The position numbers were made by a program, and so were the translations under genes. From UBA995 sp035477115 (lineage in GTDB: Bacteria > Bacillota > Sulfobacillia > UBA995), in the NCBI GenBank assembly GCA_035477115.1, contig DATIKW010000023.1, positions 11,099 through 75,098 of the forward strand: 64,000 nucleotides of DNA, read 5' to 3'. The notes under the pieces are model-generated. The model worked only from the letters and a program-made list of their open reading frames with translations. It was not told the DNA's origin and did not search any database. Below, one piece after another: positions 15,145 to 23,761 of the stretch. Each line of letters begins with the position of its first letter. Positions within the stretch are counted from its first letter, which is position 1.

Positions 15145-15930
15145 TCAAAACCGCCCCTGCGCTGCCGGTCCCCGGCCGGCCGGGATCACCGTCACTTCTC
15201 CGGCGACCACCTCGCGCATCGAGCCGTCTTCCAACTCCAGCACCAGCTCGCCGAGGCTTCCCAGTTGGCGCGCCCGCCCTCGGATGATGCTGCATCCAGC
15301 GCTTACCGTGACCGCCTCACCTAGCATGCTGGAGGCGGCCTGCCACTCCCGCCTGACGCTCTCCCACTCGCCGGCTAACAGGCGGGAGTAGTCCCCGTCG
15401 AGTTCCTCCAGCACCGCTTCGGCGAGCGCGATCCGATCCGCCGGACAACCGGCGGCGGTCAGAGAGGTGGCGGCGGCCCGCAGCGATGGCGGCCACTGAT
15501 CGTCGGCGACGGAGACGTTTATCCCCACACCCAAGACGACGAAAAACGACCGGTCCCCGGCCCTTGCCACCTCAGCCAGGATGCCGGCGAGCTTGCGTCC
15601 GTTCAGGAGCACATCGTTCGGCCACTTGAGGTCGCAGGCCAGGCCGGCGGTTCTCCGAATGGCCCGGGCGACGGAGAGCCCGGCGGTAATGGCAAGCCGT
15701 GGGGCCTGTTCCGGAGGGAAAGCAGGCCGGAGCAGGACGCTCATCCATACGCCGGCGCCGCCGGGAGAGTGCCAACTGCGTCCCAGCCGGCCTCGGCCCG
15801 ATGACTGCTCGTCGGCCAAGACGGCCAGTCCCTCCGGCCACCCCTGATGCCCGAACTCCCCTACGGTGGTGCTGGTAGACGGCAAGGTCGCGTAACGGAG
15901 AAGTGGCCTACCCAGGCGTATAGCCCTCAA
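15145..15930 (-). CDS. birA: Biotin-[acetyl-CoA-carboxylase] ligase, catalytic type without HTH
   Basis: A 261-residue biotin protein ligase that adenylates biotin and attaches it to the carrier lysine of biotin enzymes. Visible motifs are the substrate loop SSGRGRLGRSW near residues 43-53, KWPNDVLLNGRKLAGIL near 101-117, and a C-terminal SH3-like domain with a G-x-x-x-x-x-E-V-x-V ending. The N-terminal winged helix of bifunctional BirA repressors is absent, so it should not regulate biotin genes. The start overlaps the FchA stop by 4 bases (15927-15930), indicating co-translation with the folate genes upstream. Confidence 0.93.
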   Translation of the reverse strand: MRAIRLGRPLLRYATLPSTSTTVGEFGHQGWPEGLAVLADEQSSGRGRLGRSWHSPGGAGVWMSVLLRPAFPPEQAPRLAITAGLSVARAIRRTAGLACDLKWPNDVLLNGRKLAGILAEVARAGDRSFFVVLGVGINVSVADDQWPPSLRAAATSLTAAGCPADRIALAEAVLEELDGDYSRLLAGEWESVRREWQAASSMLGEAVTVSAGCSIIRGRARQLGSLGELVLELEDGSMREVVAGEVTVIPAGRGPAAQGRF

Positions 15931-16505
15931 CTCCTCGCCAGCGCCTCCGCCCGCTCGCGAAGCGAGTCTCGGATCTCGCTCTCCCGCATCGACTCGAGGT
16001 TCACGGTGACGTTGGCCAGGGCGCCTTCGAGGGCAGCTTGGGCCAGGGATGCTGCTACCTTCGCATCGGTTGCGGCCGGACGATAGCCTTCCCGTTCCAG
16101 GCAGACCGCGATGGCCAGGATGTCCCTGGCCAGACCGGCAACTTCCAGCGGGACCGATGCCGCTTGCTGCAGGGCCGCGTCGACGGCCGCCCGGCGCTGG
16201 GTCTTGTCGGCAGGAGTCTCCCGCGGAAGCCGATAGGCCGCCAGCACGGCCCGATATGCTTCGGTATCGGCCTCGGCCAACTCGAGCAGCCGCCGCCGTA
16301 CCGAGTCCACCTGGTGGAGCCAGGGCTCGAAGCGGGCTGCCGGACCGGCCTCTCTAGCCAAGGAGAGCCGCAGGACCATCCCGGCAAGCGCGGCGGCGAG
16401 ACATCCCGCGAGCGCGGCGGCAGTGCCGCCACCCGGAACCGGTGCTTCTGACGCCAGTTCGTCGAGAAAACGCCCAACGCTCATCTGACCAAATCCGAGG
16501 GCCAA
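15927..16505 (-). CDS. fchA: Methenyltetrahydrofolate cyclohydrolase / formimidoyl-THF cyclodeaminase family protein
   Basis: A 192-residue helical protein of the FTCD C-domain/FchA family. Members convert 5-formimidoyl-THF to 5,10-methenyl-THF plus ammonia, or hydrolyse methenyl-THF, in histidine/purine degradation and one-carbon metabolism. The signature APVPGGGTAAALAG is at residues 21-34, and DTEAYRAVLAAYRLP and VPLEVAGLARDIL follow. TTG 16505 was chosen because GAGGAGG lies seven bases upstream; ATG at codon 8 is an alternative with a poorer site. It probably works with the formiminotransferase at 17014-17919, separated only by toxin-antitoxin-like debris. Confidence 0.9.
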   Translation of the reverse strand: MALGFGQMSVGRFLDELASEAPVPGGGTAAALAGCLAAALAGMVLRLSLAREAGPAARFEPWLHQVDSVRRRLLELAEADTEAYRAVLAAYRLPRETPADKTQRRAAVDAALQQAASVPLEVAGLARDILAIAVCLEREGYRPAATDAKVAASLAQAALEGALANVTVNLESMRESEIRDSLRERAEALARS

Positions 16506-16517
16506 CCCTCAACCTCC

Positions 16518-16721
16518 TCAAGCGGGATCCAGGTAGTTCCGGCGTATTGCCGCAATGGCTAACCGCAGTGCTCCAGGAAGGCGCCCGGCGCTCTCGAACA
16601 CCTGAACTGCCGTGGACTCATCGTACGTGTGAGCGGTGCGGTTCCGGTCTTCTAGCATTTCGAACCAGAGATCAATGTCGCCTGTCAAGCGAAGAGCGAC
16701 TTCTGCCCTTTTCTCTCCCAT
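16518..16721 (-). pseudogene. Truncated HEPN/HI0074-type nucleotidyltransferase-substrate protein
   Basis: 67 residues matching only the C-terminal half of HI0074-family HEPN proteins: the W-F-E-M-L-E-D-R-N-R-T-A-H-T-Y-D-E block (residues about 19-35) with the R-N-x(3)-H motif and the closing helix. Intact members are about 130-140 residues and begin with a helical region that is missing here. The reading frame starts inside the end of the MNT-like fragment at 16685-16942. I read this as the remains of an MNT/HEPN toxin-antitoxin pair after an internal deletion. Because the RNxxxH motif is intact, residual activity cannot be excluded. Confidence 0.6.
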
Positions 16722-16942
16722 ACTTCCACCTTCTTCAGGGCATGCCTGGCAAAGTCCTCTGAAGCACTCCGAAAATCCACAAGGTCCACCCTCCCCGGTT
16801 CAGACTCGGCCACCCGATAGCCGAGTTTCTTCCACGCGTGCCACTCGGCTCGGCGCTGCAAGGGGTCTTGTGCTCGCAACCGGATAAAGCTCTTTCGCTC
16901 TTGCCGCCCTGTTTTTTCCACGGTCATCACCCGCATGTCCAC
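16685..16942 (-). pseudogene. Fragment of an MNT-type nucleotidyltransferase (antitoxin partner)
   Basis: An 85-residue frame whose last third (RVDLVDFRSASEDFARHAL, then K-K-V-E-V-W-E) matches the C-terminal end of minimal nucleotidyltransferases, the partners of HI0074-type HEPN proteins. The G-S-x-A-R-G and D-x-D catalytic motifs that should precede it are absent; the first 50 residues (GTG start at 16942, rich in Arg and Lys) do not resemble the family. It overlaps the HEPN fragment by 37 bases. Together they look like a decayed module inserted between two formimino-folate genes. The sequence 16943-17013 holds nothing I can identify. Confidence 0.5.
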
Positions 16943-17013
16943 GGGAATGGCGCCCTTCTTAGCGTATCATGCCTGGGGATACATGGCGATACACGTGCAC
17001 ACGCTGTCTGTCC

Positions 17014-17919
17014 TCAGCCGTTTTCGTCCAACAGGCGCAATTCCAATACCTGGTCGGGACGAAACCCGGACAAGCGCAGCGAATTGGCCGCCTCCTCCAG
17101 CAAGGCCTCGGCCGGGACGAGCCCCACTACCTCGCTCTCAACGACCGAGACACCGCAGACCTTGGCCGCGTGGGCCACCGCCCGGTAGGCTTCCCCGATC
17201 GACGTGCGCCGAAAGTCGGTGAGGTTCATTGAGACTTGGGTCAGACCACGCTCGGCCAGGGACAAGCCGATGGCCTTGACGGCGGGCAGGCCGCCGCTGG
17301 ACTCACGGATCTCGCGGGCAATCTTCCGGGCAATCCCCAGATCAGCGGTATCCAAGTTGACATTGAAGGCGATCAGCGGCCCCCGAGCGCCGACAGCCGT
17401 GGCCCCAGCGGTGGGATGGATTCGCGCCGGACCGTAGTCGGGAGTGCGCTCCGGCTTGCCGATGACCGCCGCCAGACCCTCGAACTGCCCCTCGCGCACC
17501 CGGCTCAAATCGCGGTTGGCCGGCCGGGTAGCGGCTTCCCCATACAGGTACACCGGCAGGTCGTATTCAGCACCCAGTTCCGCGGCCAAGCGGCGGGCGG
17601 CCGCCGCCGCATCGGCCATGGTCAGTCCGGTCAAGGGAATCAGCGGGATTACGTCCATGGCGCCTATGCGGGGATGGGATCCCTGGTGTACCCGCAAGTC
17701 GATGTGGCGGAGGGCCCGCGCGGTCATTGCCTTGACGGCTTCCAATACGGCTTCCGGCTCGCCGACCAAGGTCACGACTGACCGGTTGTGATCGGGATCG
17801 GAGGACCAATCCAGGACCCGCACGCCTGGCGAGGCGGTCGCTGCCGCCACGATGTCCCTCACTACATCGGGTCTGCGACCTTCACTGAAGTTCGGTACGC
17901 TCTCGAGCAGACGGGCCAT
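17014..17919 (-). CDS. ftcD: Glutamate formimidoyltransferase
   Basis: A 301-residue protein of the FTCD N-domain family, which transfers the formimino group from formiminoglutamate to tetrahydrofolate. Diagnostic segments are ESVPNFSEGRR at the N-terminus, VHQGSHPRIGAMDVIPLIPL with the catalytic histidine near residue 83, and VGARGPLIAFNVNLDT near 180. ATG 17919 follows GGAGGTGCAGGG and gives the family length; the open frame upstream is not needed. Its product is the substrate of the FchA-family enzyme encoded 500 bases downstream, so the two genes form a split version of bifunctional FTCD. Histidine-utilisation genes (hutH, hutU, hutI) are not in the window. Confidence 0.94.
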   Translation of the reverse strand: MARLLESVPNFSEGRRPDVVRDIVAAATASPGVRVLDWSSDPDHNRSVVTLVGEPEAVLEAVKAMTARALRHIDLRVHQGSHPRIGAMDVIPLIPLTGLTMADAAAAARRLAAELGAEYDLPVYLYGEAATRPANRDLSRVREGQFEGLAAVIGKPERTPDYGPARIHPTAGATAVGARGPLIAFNVNLDTADLGIARKIAREIRESSGGLPAVKAIGLSLAERGLTQVSMNLTDFRRTSIGEAYRAVAHAAKVCGVSVVESEVVGLVPAEALLEEAANSLRLSGFRPDQVLELRLLDENG

Positions 17920-17957
17920 CCCTGCACCTCCGAATGATGTCGGGCGAGTGTGAGCCG

Positions 17958-19163
17958 TCACCGCAAGGCCGGTCCCGCCCGGTGCTCCTCCCAGGCAGCA
18001 TGGGCAGCGGCGACCAGTGCAGGGTCCCCAATGAGGTGCAGGCCTGCCGCCGCGAGGACCAGGGCCGCTTCGTGCATGGCTGCTTCCCCGGCCGGCGAAC
18101 CCGATGCCGCTGTGAACTCGGGGCTGTGGACGGCCACCTCCCGCGGGGCGATGGCCATCGTGAAGGCGGCCGAAGGACAGGCGTGTGAGACATTGCCGAA
18201 GTCGGTGGAACCCCGCATGCCGGTATCAAGCGGGGGCTCCACGGCGACGCCGGCTTGCGACAATGACTGAAGCAGGCATCCTTCCAGCGGGGCGTTGGGT
18301 ATGATCTCCAAATAGCTGTCTTCGGTATGGATCGTGAGCGATGCGCCGGTGGCCAGGGCGGCCGCGCGCGCGCAGTTCTCCAGGCGTGCGAGAGTTGAAC
18401 TCACCACACCGATGCTACTCGCTCGCACGTAGAAGTATGCTTCCGCGGCGTCGGGCACGATGTTGGGCGCCACTCCGCCGCGGGTGATGATGCCGTGAAT
18501 GCGTACATCCTCGGTTACATGCTGCCGCAGAGCATTCGCGTTGTTGAAAGTCTGAATGACCGCATCCAGCGCATTGATCCCCTCGTGGGGAGAAGCAGCA
18601 GCATGGGCCGCTTTGCCCTGGAAGGCAAACCGGATGGGAGTCAGCGCCAGGGATGTGCCTCCCACCCGCGTGGAGGTGGCCGGGTGCATCATGAGTACGG
18701 CATCCAGTCCGCGAAACATGCCCGCCGCCAGCAACTTCAGCTTGCCTCCACCCACCTCCTCGGCAGGGGTGCCCAGGACCAACACTTCGCCATCAAGCCC
18801 CCCTTCGAGCATGACCTGACGCAAGGTCGCCCCGGCGCCCGCCGCAGCCGCGCCGATGAGGTTGTGCCCACAGGCGTGTCCCAGTTCGGGCAGGGCATCA
18901 TATTCGGCCAGGTAGGCGATAGCAGGGCCCCCCTTGCCGCTCGACCACTCCGCCCGGAAAGCGGTCCCAATCCCGCCGGCCGGAGCCGTGACGCGGAAAC
19001 CCTCCCCGGCCAGGTACTCACCTAGCCAGCGGGCGGCCTTGACTTCGACCCAGCCCTCCTCGGGGTTGGCGTGGATAGCCGAGGACAGCCGACTGAGTCG
19101 CTGTCGGCGCGCATCCCGAGCCAAGCGTGCCGCTTCCCATAGTTTCTCTCCCAGCAATCCCAT
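17958..19163 (-). CDS. M20-family amidohydrolase (aminobenzoyl-glutamate/aminoacyl hydrolase type)
   Basis: About 401 residues of an M20D/AbgB-like metallohydrolase that cleaves amide bonds such as N-acyl amino acids or p-aminobenzoyl-glutamate. Metal and catalytic landmarks are LAEYDALPELGHACGHN near residues 85-101, LGTPAEEVGGGK near 130, a histidine in MMHPA near 155, and a late MRGSTDFGNVSHACP block. A dimerisation (lid) domain sits between. Its place between the MFS gene and two folate enzymes makes a folate-breakdown substrate attractive, but this is inference. ATG 19163 follows AGGAGG closely; TTG 19157 is better spaced and GTG 19175 has no site. The 5' end overlaps the MFS reading frame by about 146 bases. 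Confidence 0.85.
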   Translation of the reverse strand: MGLLGEKLWEAARLARDARRQRLSRLSSAIHANPEEGWVEVKAARWLGEYLAGEGFRVTAPAGGIGTAFRAEWSSGKGGPAIAYLAEYDALPELGHACGHNLIGAAAAGAGATLRQVMLEGGLDGEVLVLGTPAEEVGGGKLKLLAAGMFRGLDAVLMMHPATSTRVGGTSLALTPIRFAFQGKAAHAAASPHEGINALDAVIQTFNNANALRQHVTEDVRIHGIITRGGVAPNIVPDAAEAYFYVRASSIGVVSSTLARLENCARAAALATGASLTIHTEDSYLEIIPNAPLEGCLLQSLSQAGVAVEPPLDTGMRGSTDFGNVSHACPSAAFTMAIAPREVAVHSPEFTAASGSPAGEAAMHEAALVLAAAGLHLIGDPALVAAAHAAWEEHRAGPALR

Positions 19164-20364
19164 CTGCCTCCTCACCCCGAAAGGCGTTCCGTGAACAACC
19201 GGGTAAGCCTTCCCCGGGCGGCTCCCGAGATCCTCCCCGCAGTAACAGCATCACCGCTAGCATGGCAGCCAACATACCTGACGTCGCCACGGCCGTCATA
19301 CCCCCGCTATCCCATAGCCAGGCGCCGGCCGCCGCCATGGTGATCCCGCCCATGCCGTATCCCAGGTTCGCGGACGCCATGGCTCGTCCCCGATCGACCC
19401 CTGGCGACTCGAGGACCCACGCCTGAAAGGATACCCACCCCAGTTCCAGGCAGAAGGTCATCGCCGCCGCCCAGCCGGCTACCTCCCAGGGATCCGATGC
19501 GCCGCGCAAGGCCATCATGACCAGAGAAAGCAGGGAGAATCCCAGTCCGGCAGCAACCCGCTTCCCCCATCGATCGGCCAGGCAGCCGCCGGCCAGACCG
19601 CCCACCAGTCCGGCCGCCGCACAGCAGGCAAACAGGTATCCCACGGCCTCGGCCGACCATCCGAACTGCGTCTTCTGATGGGTGGAGAGGAAGAAGAACA
19701 CCCCGGTCGGCCCCAGTATAGCCAGCCAGGCGATGCCGAGCACCGCCCCTCCGACTTGCCCCCCGGCTGACTCCCGCCGCGACAAAGGACCCGAAGCAGG
19801 CAGACTGGTGGTCAATCCCAGACACCCGATGCCCGCCAAAGCCAGTCCGGCAAAGAAAGCCCGGCTTCCCTGGTCCCCGATCACCTTCACCGCAAACGGA
19901 ATCCCCGCTACTCCCGCAAGACTCCACGCTGACCGGACCAGACCCAGTCCCCTTCCCCGTCGTGAGCTGGCCAGGTGTCCGGCAAGGTAGGCGCTCGCGG
20001 CGGGCACGAACAAGGCCGAGCCAAGCCCGGTCACGAATCGAGCTGCGAGGAAAGCGTTGAAGGAAAGCGCGTAAGCCGAGAGGATGCAGCCCGCGACGAA
20101 GACCGCGATTCCTCCCGCGAGGGCGGATTTTTCTTTGCCGGCGTACATGGGGGCAAGGCGCGGCCCGAACATGAGCGCCAACTGGAAGGCGCCGGAAACC
20201 AGGATGATCCTGCCGGGATCGACTTGGAACCGCCGGGCGAGTTGCGGGAATACCGGTGACAGGGCCTGGCCATCCAGGGCCACCACCAGGAAGCACAGGA
20301 AGATGACCACCAGGATAGAGCGCTCGTCCGTGGGCATCCGACATCGCATCACCAGCAGGCGCAC
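19018..20364 (-). CDS. MFS transporter, probably frameshifted at its 3' end
   Basis: A major facilitator protein with about 12 membrane segments in its first 370 residues (start VVIFLCFLVVALDGQALSPVF), including the R-F-V-T-G-L-G-S-A segment, DRWGKR in a cytoplasmic loop and a long helix ending MLAVMLLLRG. The substrate is unknown. From about residue 372 (position about 19250) the frame becomes soluble, Gly/Arg-rich and low-complexity and runs 146 bases into the M20 gene. In a neighbouring frame a TGA falls exactly at the M20 ribosome binding site (GGGGTGAGG), so a one-base frameshift near 19200-19250 probably removed the native stop. GTG 20364 with GGGGG nine bases upstream was chosen as start. 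Confidence 0.8.
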   Translation of the reverse strand: MRLLVMRCRMPTDERSILVVIFLCFLVVALDGQALSPVFPQLARRFQVDPGRIILVSGAFQLALMFGPRLAPMYAGKEKSALAGGIAVFVAGCILSAYALSFNAFLAARFVTGLGSALFVPAASAYLAGHLASSRRGRGLGLVRSAWSLAGVAGIPFAVKVIGDQGSRAFFAGLALAGIGCLGLTTSLPASGPLSRRESAGGQVGGAVLGIAWLAILGPTGVFFFLSTHQKTQFGWSAEAVGYLFACCAAAGLVGGLAGGCLADRWGKRVAAGLGFSLLSLVMMALRGASDPWEVAGWAAAMTFCLELGWVSFQAWVLESPGVDRGRAMASANLGYGMGGITMAAAGAWLWDSGGMTAVATSGMLAAMLAVMLLLRGGSREPPGEGLPGCSRNAFRGEEADGIAGRETMGSGTLGSGCAPTATQSAVLGYPRQPRGGLGRSQGRPLAR

Positions 20365-20419
20365 GCGGTAGGTCCCCCGTCAAGCCTATGCCGGTGACCG
20401 GGGCCCGAAGACGCTCGGG

Positions 20420-21847
20420 TCAGCCTTCGCCCGCCCGTTGCTGGGCGGCGAGGTCCACCACCCTCCGTTCCAGCCAGATGCGGTGATTGAGCCCAGGGTC
20501 CTCAATCGCGTCATCCAGGAGTTGATGGAGAACCCTGCCGATGGCGGGCCCCGGCGGCCATCCCGTAAGCCGCTGGACGTCATCGCCGTCGATCGCCAGG
20601 TCCGCCGGCCGTAGAGCCGGCTTGCCCGCCATAATCCGGCGGACCCGCGCCAGCAGGCGGACCGTGCGGTCAGGCCGGAAACCTCGTCCGATCCGCGACG
20701 CCGCGCGATCCGCTCGATCAAGTTCCGCCAGGTCGCGGATAGCCTCCGGGCCGACCCGGGCAAGCAACCGGCGGACGGCCGCGTCGCTCAGAGCCGGCTG
20801 CCGCGCTTGCCCGGGCGCGGGCCGATCGTGGAGTTGCTGTAGCTCCAGGTGATGCCGTATGAGATGTAGCACCCGCTTGACCGTCGCCCGCCTGAACTTG
20901 AGACGGAGCAGGATGGTCTCGCTCATCTCCGCTCCAAGGATCTCGTGCCCTGGGAAGCGCCGCCGGCCGTCTTCTCCCACCGTCAAGGTACGGGGCTTGC
21001 CTACATCGTGGAGCAGCGCCGCCAAGCGCAGGACCGGGTCCTTGAGGACACCGGCCACCGTCCTCACGGTGTGCTCCCACACCGTATCGGCGCGATGCTC
21101 GCCCTGGACCACATCCCCGCCCTCCTGGATCTCGGGGAGGATCAGGGCCAGCAGGCCGGTCTGTTCCAGTAACATCAGACCTCTCGCGGGGTGGGCGGAC
21201 AGGAGGATGCGCTCGAGTTCCGGCCCGATCCGCTCCCGGGCTACGAGTTCGACCAGCCCGGCATGGCAGCAGATCGCCCGGAATGTCTCAGCTTCGAGGT
21301 CGAAGTCTAGCTCCGCGGCCAACCTCACACCACGGACCAAGCGCAAGGCATCCTCCTCAAATCGCGTCCCGGCGGATCCGACTGCCCGGATTGTCCGGTT
21401 GCGGAGATCCCCCTGGCCCCCGAAAGGATCAAACAAACGTCCATCAAGGTCGAGTGCCATGGCGTTGACGGTGAAGTCCCGGCGGGCAAGATCGGCCTTG
21501 AGGTCGGAAATGAAGGTGACCTGGTCGGGATGCCGCAGGTCGCTGTGTCCCTGCTCCTGGCGGAAGGTCGTCACTTCGATGGCACGACCGCCATGGACCA
21601 CGGTAGTCGTGCCATACCTGGTCCCGGTGGGCAGGGTGTGGGGGAAGATGAGAGCGACCTGCTCGGGGCGGGCCGCCGTGGCCACGTCCCAGTCCAGCGG
21701 CCGTCGCCCGCCGATCAGATCGCGAACGCAGCCGCCCACCAGATAAGCCTGATGGCCGGTCGCCATCAGGCTCTTGAGGACCTCGACCACGCTGAGCGGA
21801 AGCCACCGTGCCAGGCGAAACCGGTTCAGCGACAAGCGGAGCCTCAC
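20420..21847 (-). CDS. cca: CCA-adding tRNA nucleotidyltransferase with HD domain
   Basis: A 475-residue class II nucleotidyltransferase of the CCA-adding/poly(A) polymerase type. The active-site block is LVGGCVRDLIGGRRPLDWDVAT (first 17 residues near 36-52), followed by RRDFTVNAMALD with the third catalytic region, the helical EEDALRLVRGVRLAAEL segment, and an HD phosphohydrolase domain (LRLAALLHDVGKPRT near residue 275) as in the bacterial HD-type enzymes. It repairs or adds tRNA 3' ends; the two tRNA genes here already encode CCA. Immediately follows ftsH with no gap, so the two are co-transcribed. Confidence 0.93.
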   Translation of the reverse strand: MRLRLSLNRFRLARWLPLSVVEVLKSLMATGHQAYLVGGCVRDLIGGRRPLDWDVATAARPEQVALIFPHTLPTGTRYGTTTVVHGGRAIEVTTFRQEQGHSDLRHPDQVTFISDLKADLARRDFTVNAMALDLDGRLFDPFGGQGDLRNRTIRAVGSAGTRFEEDALRLVRGVRLAAELDFDLEAETFRAICCHAGLVELVARERIGPELERILLSAHPARGLMLLEQTGLLALILPEIQEGGDVVQGEHRADTVWEHTVRTVAGVLKDPVLRLAALLHDVGKPRTLTVGEDGRRRFPGHEILGAEMSETILLRLKFRRATVKRVLHLIRHHLELQQLHDRPAPGQARQPALSDAAVRRLLARVGPEAIRDLAELDRADRAASRIGRGFRPDRTVRLLARVRRIMAGKPALRPADLAIDGDDVQRLTGWPPGPAIGRVLHQLLDDAIEDPGLNHRIWLERRVVDLAAQQRAGEG

Positions 21848-23665
21848 TTACTGGCCGGTTGCCAGCTTGAGTTCAGCCTTACCCAGGACATCCTCCAGAT
21901 CCTGGTCTTCGAGGGTCTCCCTCTCCAGCAGGGCGTCCGCGATCTGCTCCAGGCGATCGCGGTGCTTCTGCAGGAGTTCCGTGGCTCGGGTATAGCACTC
22001 GTGGATGACGGCTCGCACTTCGCGGTCGATGGTCGCTGCGACTTCCTCTGAATAGTCGCGGTCGCGGGCCATATCCCGGCCGAGGAAGGGTGAATCATAC
22101 TTCTGGCCGAAGGTGAGTGGTCCCAGTGCCTCGCTCATCCCGAACTCAGTGATCATCTTTCGCGCAAGACGTGTGGCTTTTTCGAGGTCGTCGTGGGCTC
22201 CGGAACTGATTTCGTCGAAGACCACTTGCTCGGCCGCCCGCCCGGCGAGGGCAACGGTGATGCGGACGAGGATCTCCGGCTTGGTTATGAGGTACCGATC
22301 CTCCAAGGGAAGCTGGAGGACGTAGCCCAAAGCTGCTCCCCGGGGGATGATGGACACCTTGCGGACGGGCTCGGCATTCGGCGTCAGCCTGGCGACCAGG
22401 GCATGTGCCGCCTCGTGATAGGCGACGATGCGCTTCTCTTTATCGCTTATCACCCGCGACTTGCGTTCCGGGCCGGCCATCACCCGATCGACGGCTTCCT
22501 TCAACTCCTCCATGCCGATCTTCTTCTTGCGCCGCCTGGCGGCGAGCAATGAGGCCTCGTTCATCACGTTCTCGAGGTCGGCCCCGGTCATTCCCGGCGT
22601 GCGCCGCGCAAGCAAGCTAAAATCCACATCCCGTTCGAGGGGCTTAGTCCGTGAGTGGACCGCCAAGATCTCCTGGCGGCCCCGGATGTCTGGACGGTCG
22701 ATGACCACTTGCCGGTCGAAACGCCCCGGACGCAGCAAGGCGGGGTCGAGCACATCCGGCCGGTTGGTGGCGGCCATGACGATGATCCCTTCGTTGACGC
22801 TGAATCCATCCATCTCCACGAGTAACTGATTCAGGGTCTGTTCGCGCTCATCGTGGCCTCCACCGTAACCCGCACCTCGCTGGCGCCCGACGGCATCGAT
22901 CTCGTCGATGAATACGATCGCCGGCGAACTCTTCTTGGCTTGATCGAAGAGATCGCGTACCCGAGAGGCTCCAACCCCCACGAACATCTCCACGAAGTCC
23001 GACCCGGAGATGGTGAAGAAGGGCACGCCCGCTTCCCCGGCAACCGCCCGAGCCACCAGAGTCTTGCCGGTCCCCGGAGCCCCCATGAGCAGGATGCCCT
23101 TCGGTATGCGCGCCCCCATATCAAGATAGCGTTTCGGGTGCTTCAGGTAGTCGACTATCTCCTGAAGCTCCTCCTTCACTTCGTCACAGCCGGCCACCTC
23201 GGCAAAGGTTACTCGCCGCTTGTCGTCGGCACCGTACACTCGGGCTCGACTGCGCCCGAACTGCATGACCCGATTGCCACCGCCTTGCGACTGCTGCATC
23301 AAGAAAAAGAAGGCGGCAACCACCACCGCTACGGGCAGCATGGTCATCAGCAGATTGGTCCACCAGGGGGGCTCGACGGGCGGCTGGACTCGCATCTCCA
23401 CCTGCTGTTGGTGGAGCAGGTTCAAGACTCGCGCGTCGTCGGGGAGGATCACGGTAGCGAACTCCTGGCCATCGTCCAGAGTCCCCGTGACTCGGGACTC
23501 GGTGATGATGACCGAAGTGACTCGGCCTTCCTCCAGGAGTCGAATGAAGGCCGTGTAATCGATTTCCTCTTCGCCGGCGGCCTCGTTGGAGAAGTAGTTC
23601 ACCACCGACACGGCGAGGAGGAGAATCAAGATGTAGAAAGTGAGGCTGCGAAGCACCCGGTGCAC
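21848..23665 (-). CDS. ftsH: ATP-dependent zinc metalloprotease FtsH
   Basis: A 605-residue membrane AAA+ protease. Two N-terminal membrane helices (about residues 9-25 and 105-125) flank an extracytoplasmic domain. Then come Walker A GAPGTGKT, Walker B IVFIDEIDAVG, the second region of homology DPALLRPGRFDRQV and the zinc motif HEAAH, with a C-terminal coiled coil. It degrades misfolded membrane proteins and short-lived regulators. The start is GTG with a GGAGGAGG stretch ten bases before. It has its own promoter and a hairpin leader (23733-23790) although tilS lies just upstream. All catalytic motifs are intact. Confidence 0.98.
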   Translation of the reverse strand: MHRVLRSLTFYILILLLAVSVVNYFSNEAAGEEEIDYTAFIRLLEEGRVTSVIITESRVTGTLDDGQEFATVILPDDARVLNLLHQQQVEMRVQPPVEPPWWTNLLMTMLPVAVVVAAFFFLMQQSQGGGNRVMQFGRSRARVYGADDKRRVTFAEVAGCDEVKEELQEIVDYLKHPKRYLDMGARIPKGILLMGAPGTGKTLVARAVAGEAGVPFFTISGSDFVEMFVGVGASRVRDLFDQAKKSSPAIVFIDEIDAVGRQRGAGYGGGHDEREQTLNQLLVEMDGFSVNEGIIVMAATNRPDVLDPALLRPGRFDRQVVIDRPDIRGRQEILAVHSRTKPLERDVDFSLLARRTPGMTGADLENVMNEASLLAARRRKKKIGMEELKEAVDRVMAGPERKSRVISDKEKRIVAYHEAAHALVARLTPNAEPVRKVSIIPRGAALGYVLQLPLEDRYLITKPEILVRITVALAGRAAEQVVFDEISSGAHDDLEKATRLARKMITEFGMSEALGPLTFGQKYDSPFLGRDMARDRDYSEEVAATIDREVRAVIHECYTRATELLQKHRDRLEQIADALLERETLEDQDLEDVLGKAELKLATGQ

Positions 23666-23732
23666 TCAGTCGATTCCTCCTCCCGGCCGTCGCCCCTCAA
23701 GCTGGCTGACAGCTGACAGGGAAAAGCTCGTG

Positions 23733-23754
23733 GCTCCTTTCTTCGGAAAGGAGC
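23733..23754 (-). other. Stem-loop at the 5' end of the ftsH leader
   Basis: A perfect 9-bp stem (23733-23741 with 23746-23754) closes CGAA on the minus strand, UUCG on the plus strand. The predicted ftsH transcript begins at about its first base. It could also end tilS read-through, but only a weak TTTT follows 7 bases later. On the plus strand it is followed by AAGTTTTATTCT, terminator-like, but no plus-strand gene precedes it. Confidence 0.6.
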
Positions 23755-23761
23755 AAGTTTT

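Noticed and set aside
23733..23760. Plus-strand intrinsic terminator (UUCG hairpin plus T-rich tail)
   Set aside because: No plus-strand gene lies upstream; in the minus direction it coincides with the start of the ftsH transcript, so a leader stem-loop is more likely.
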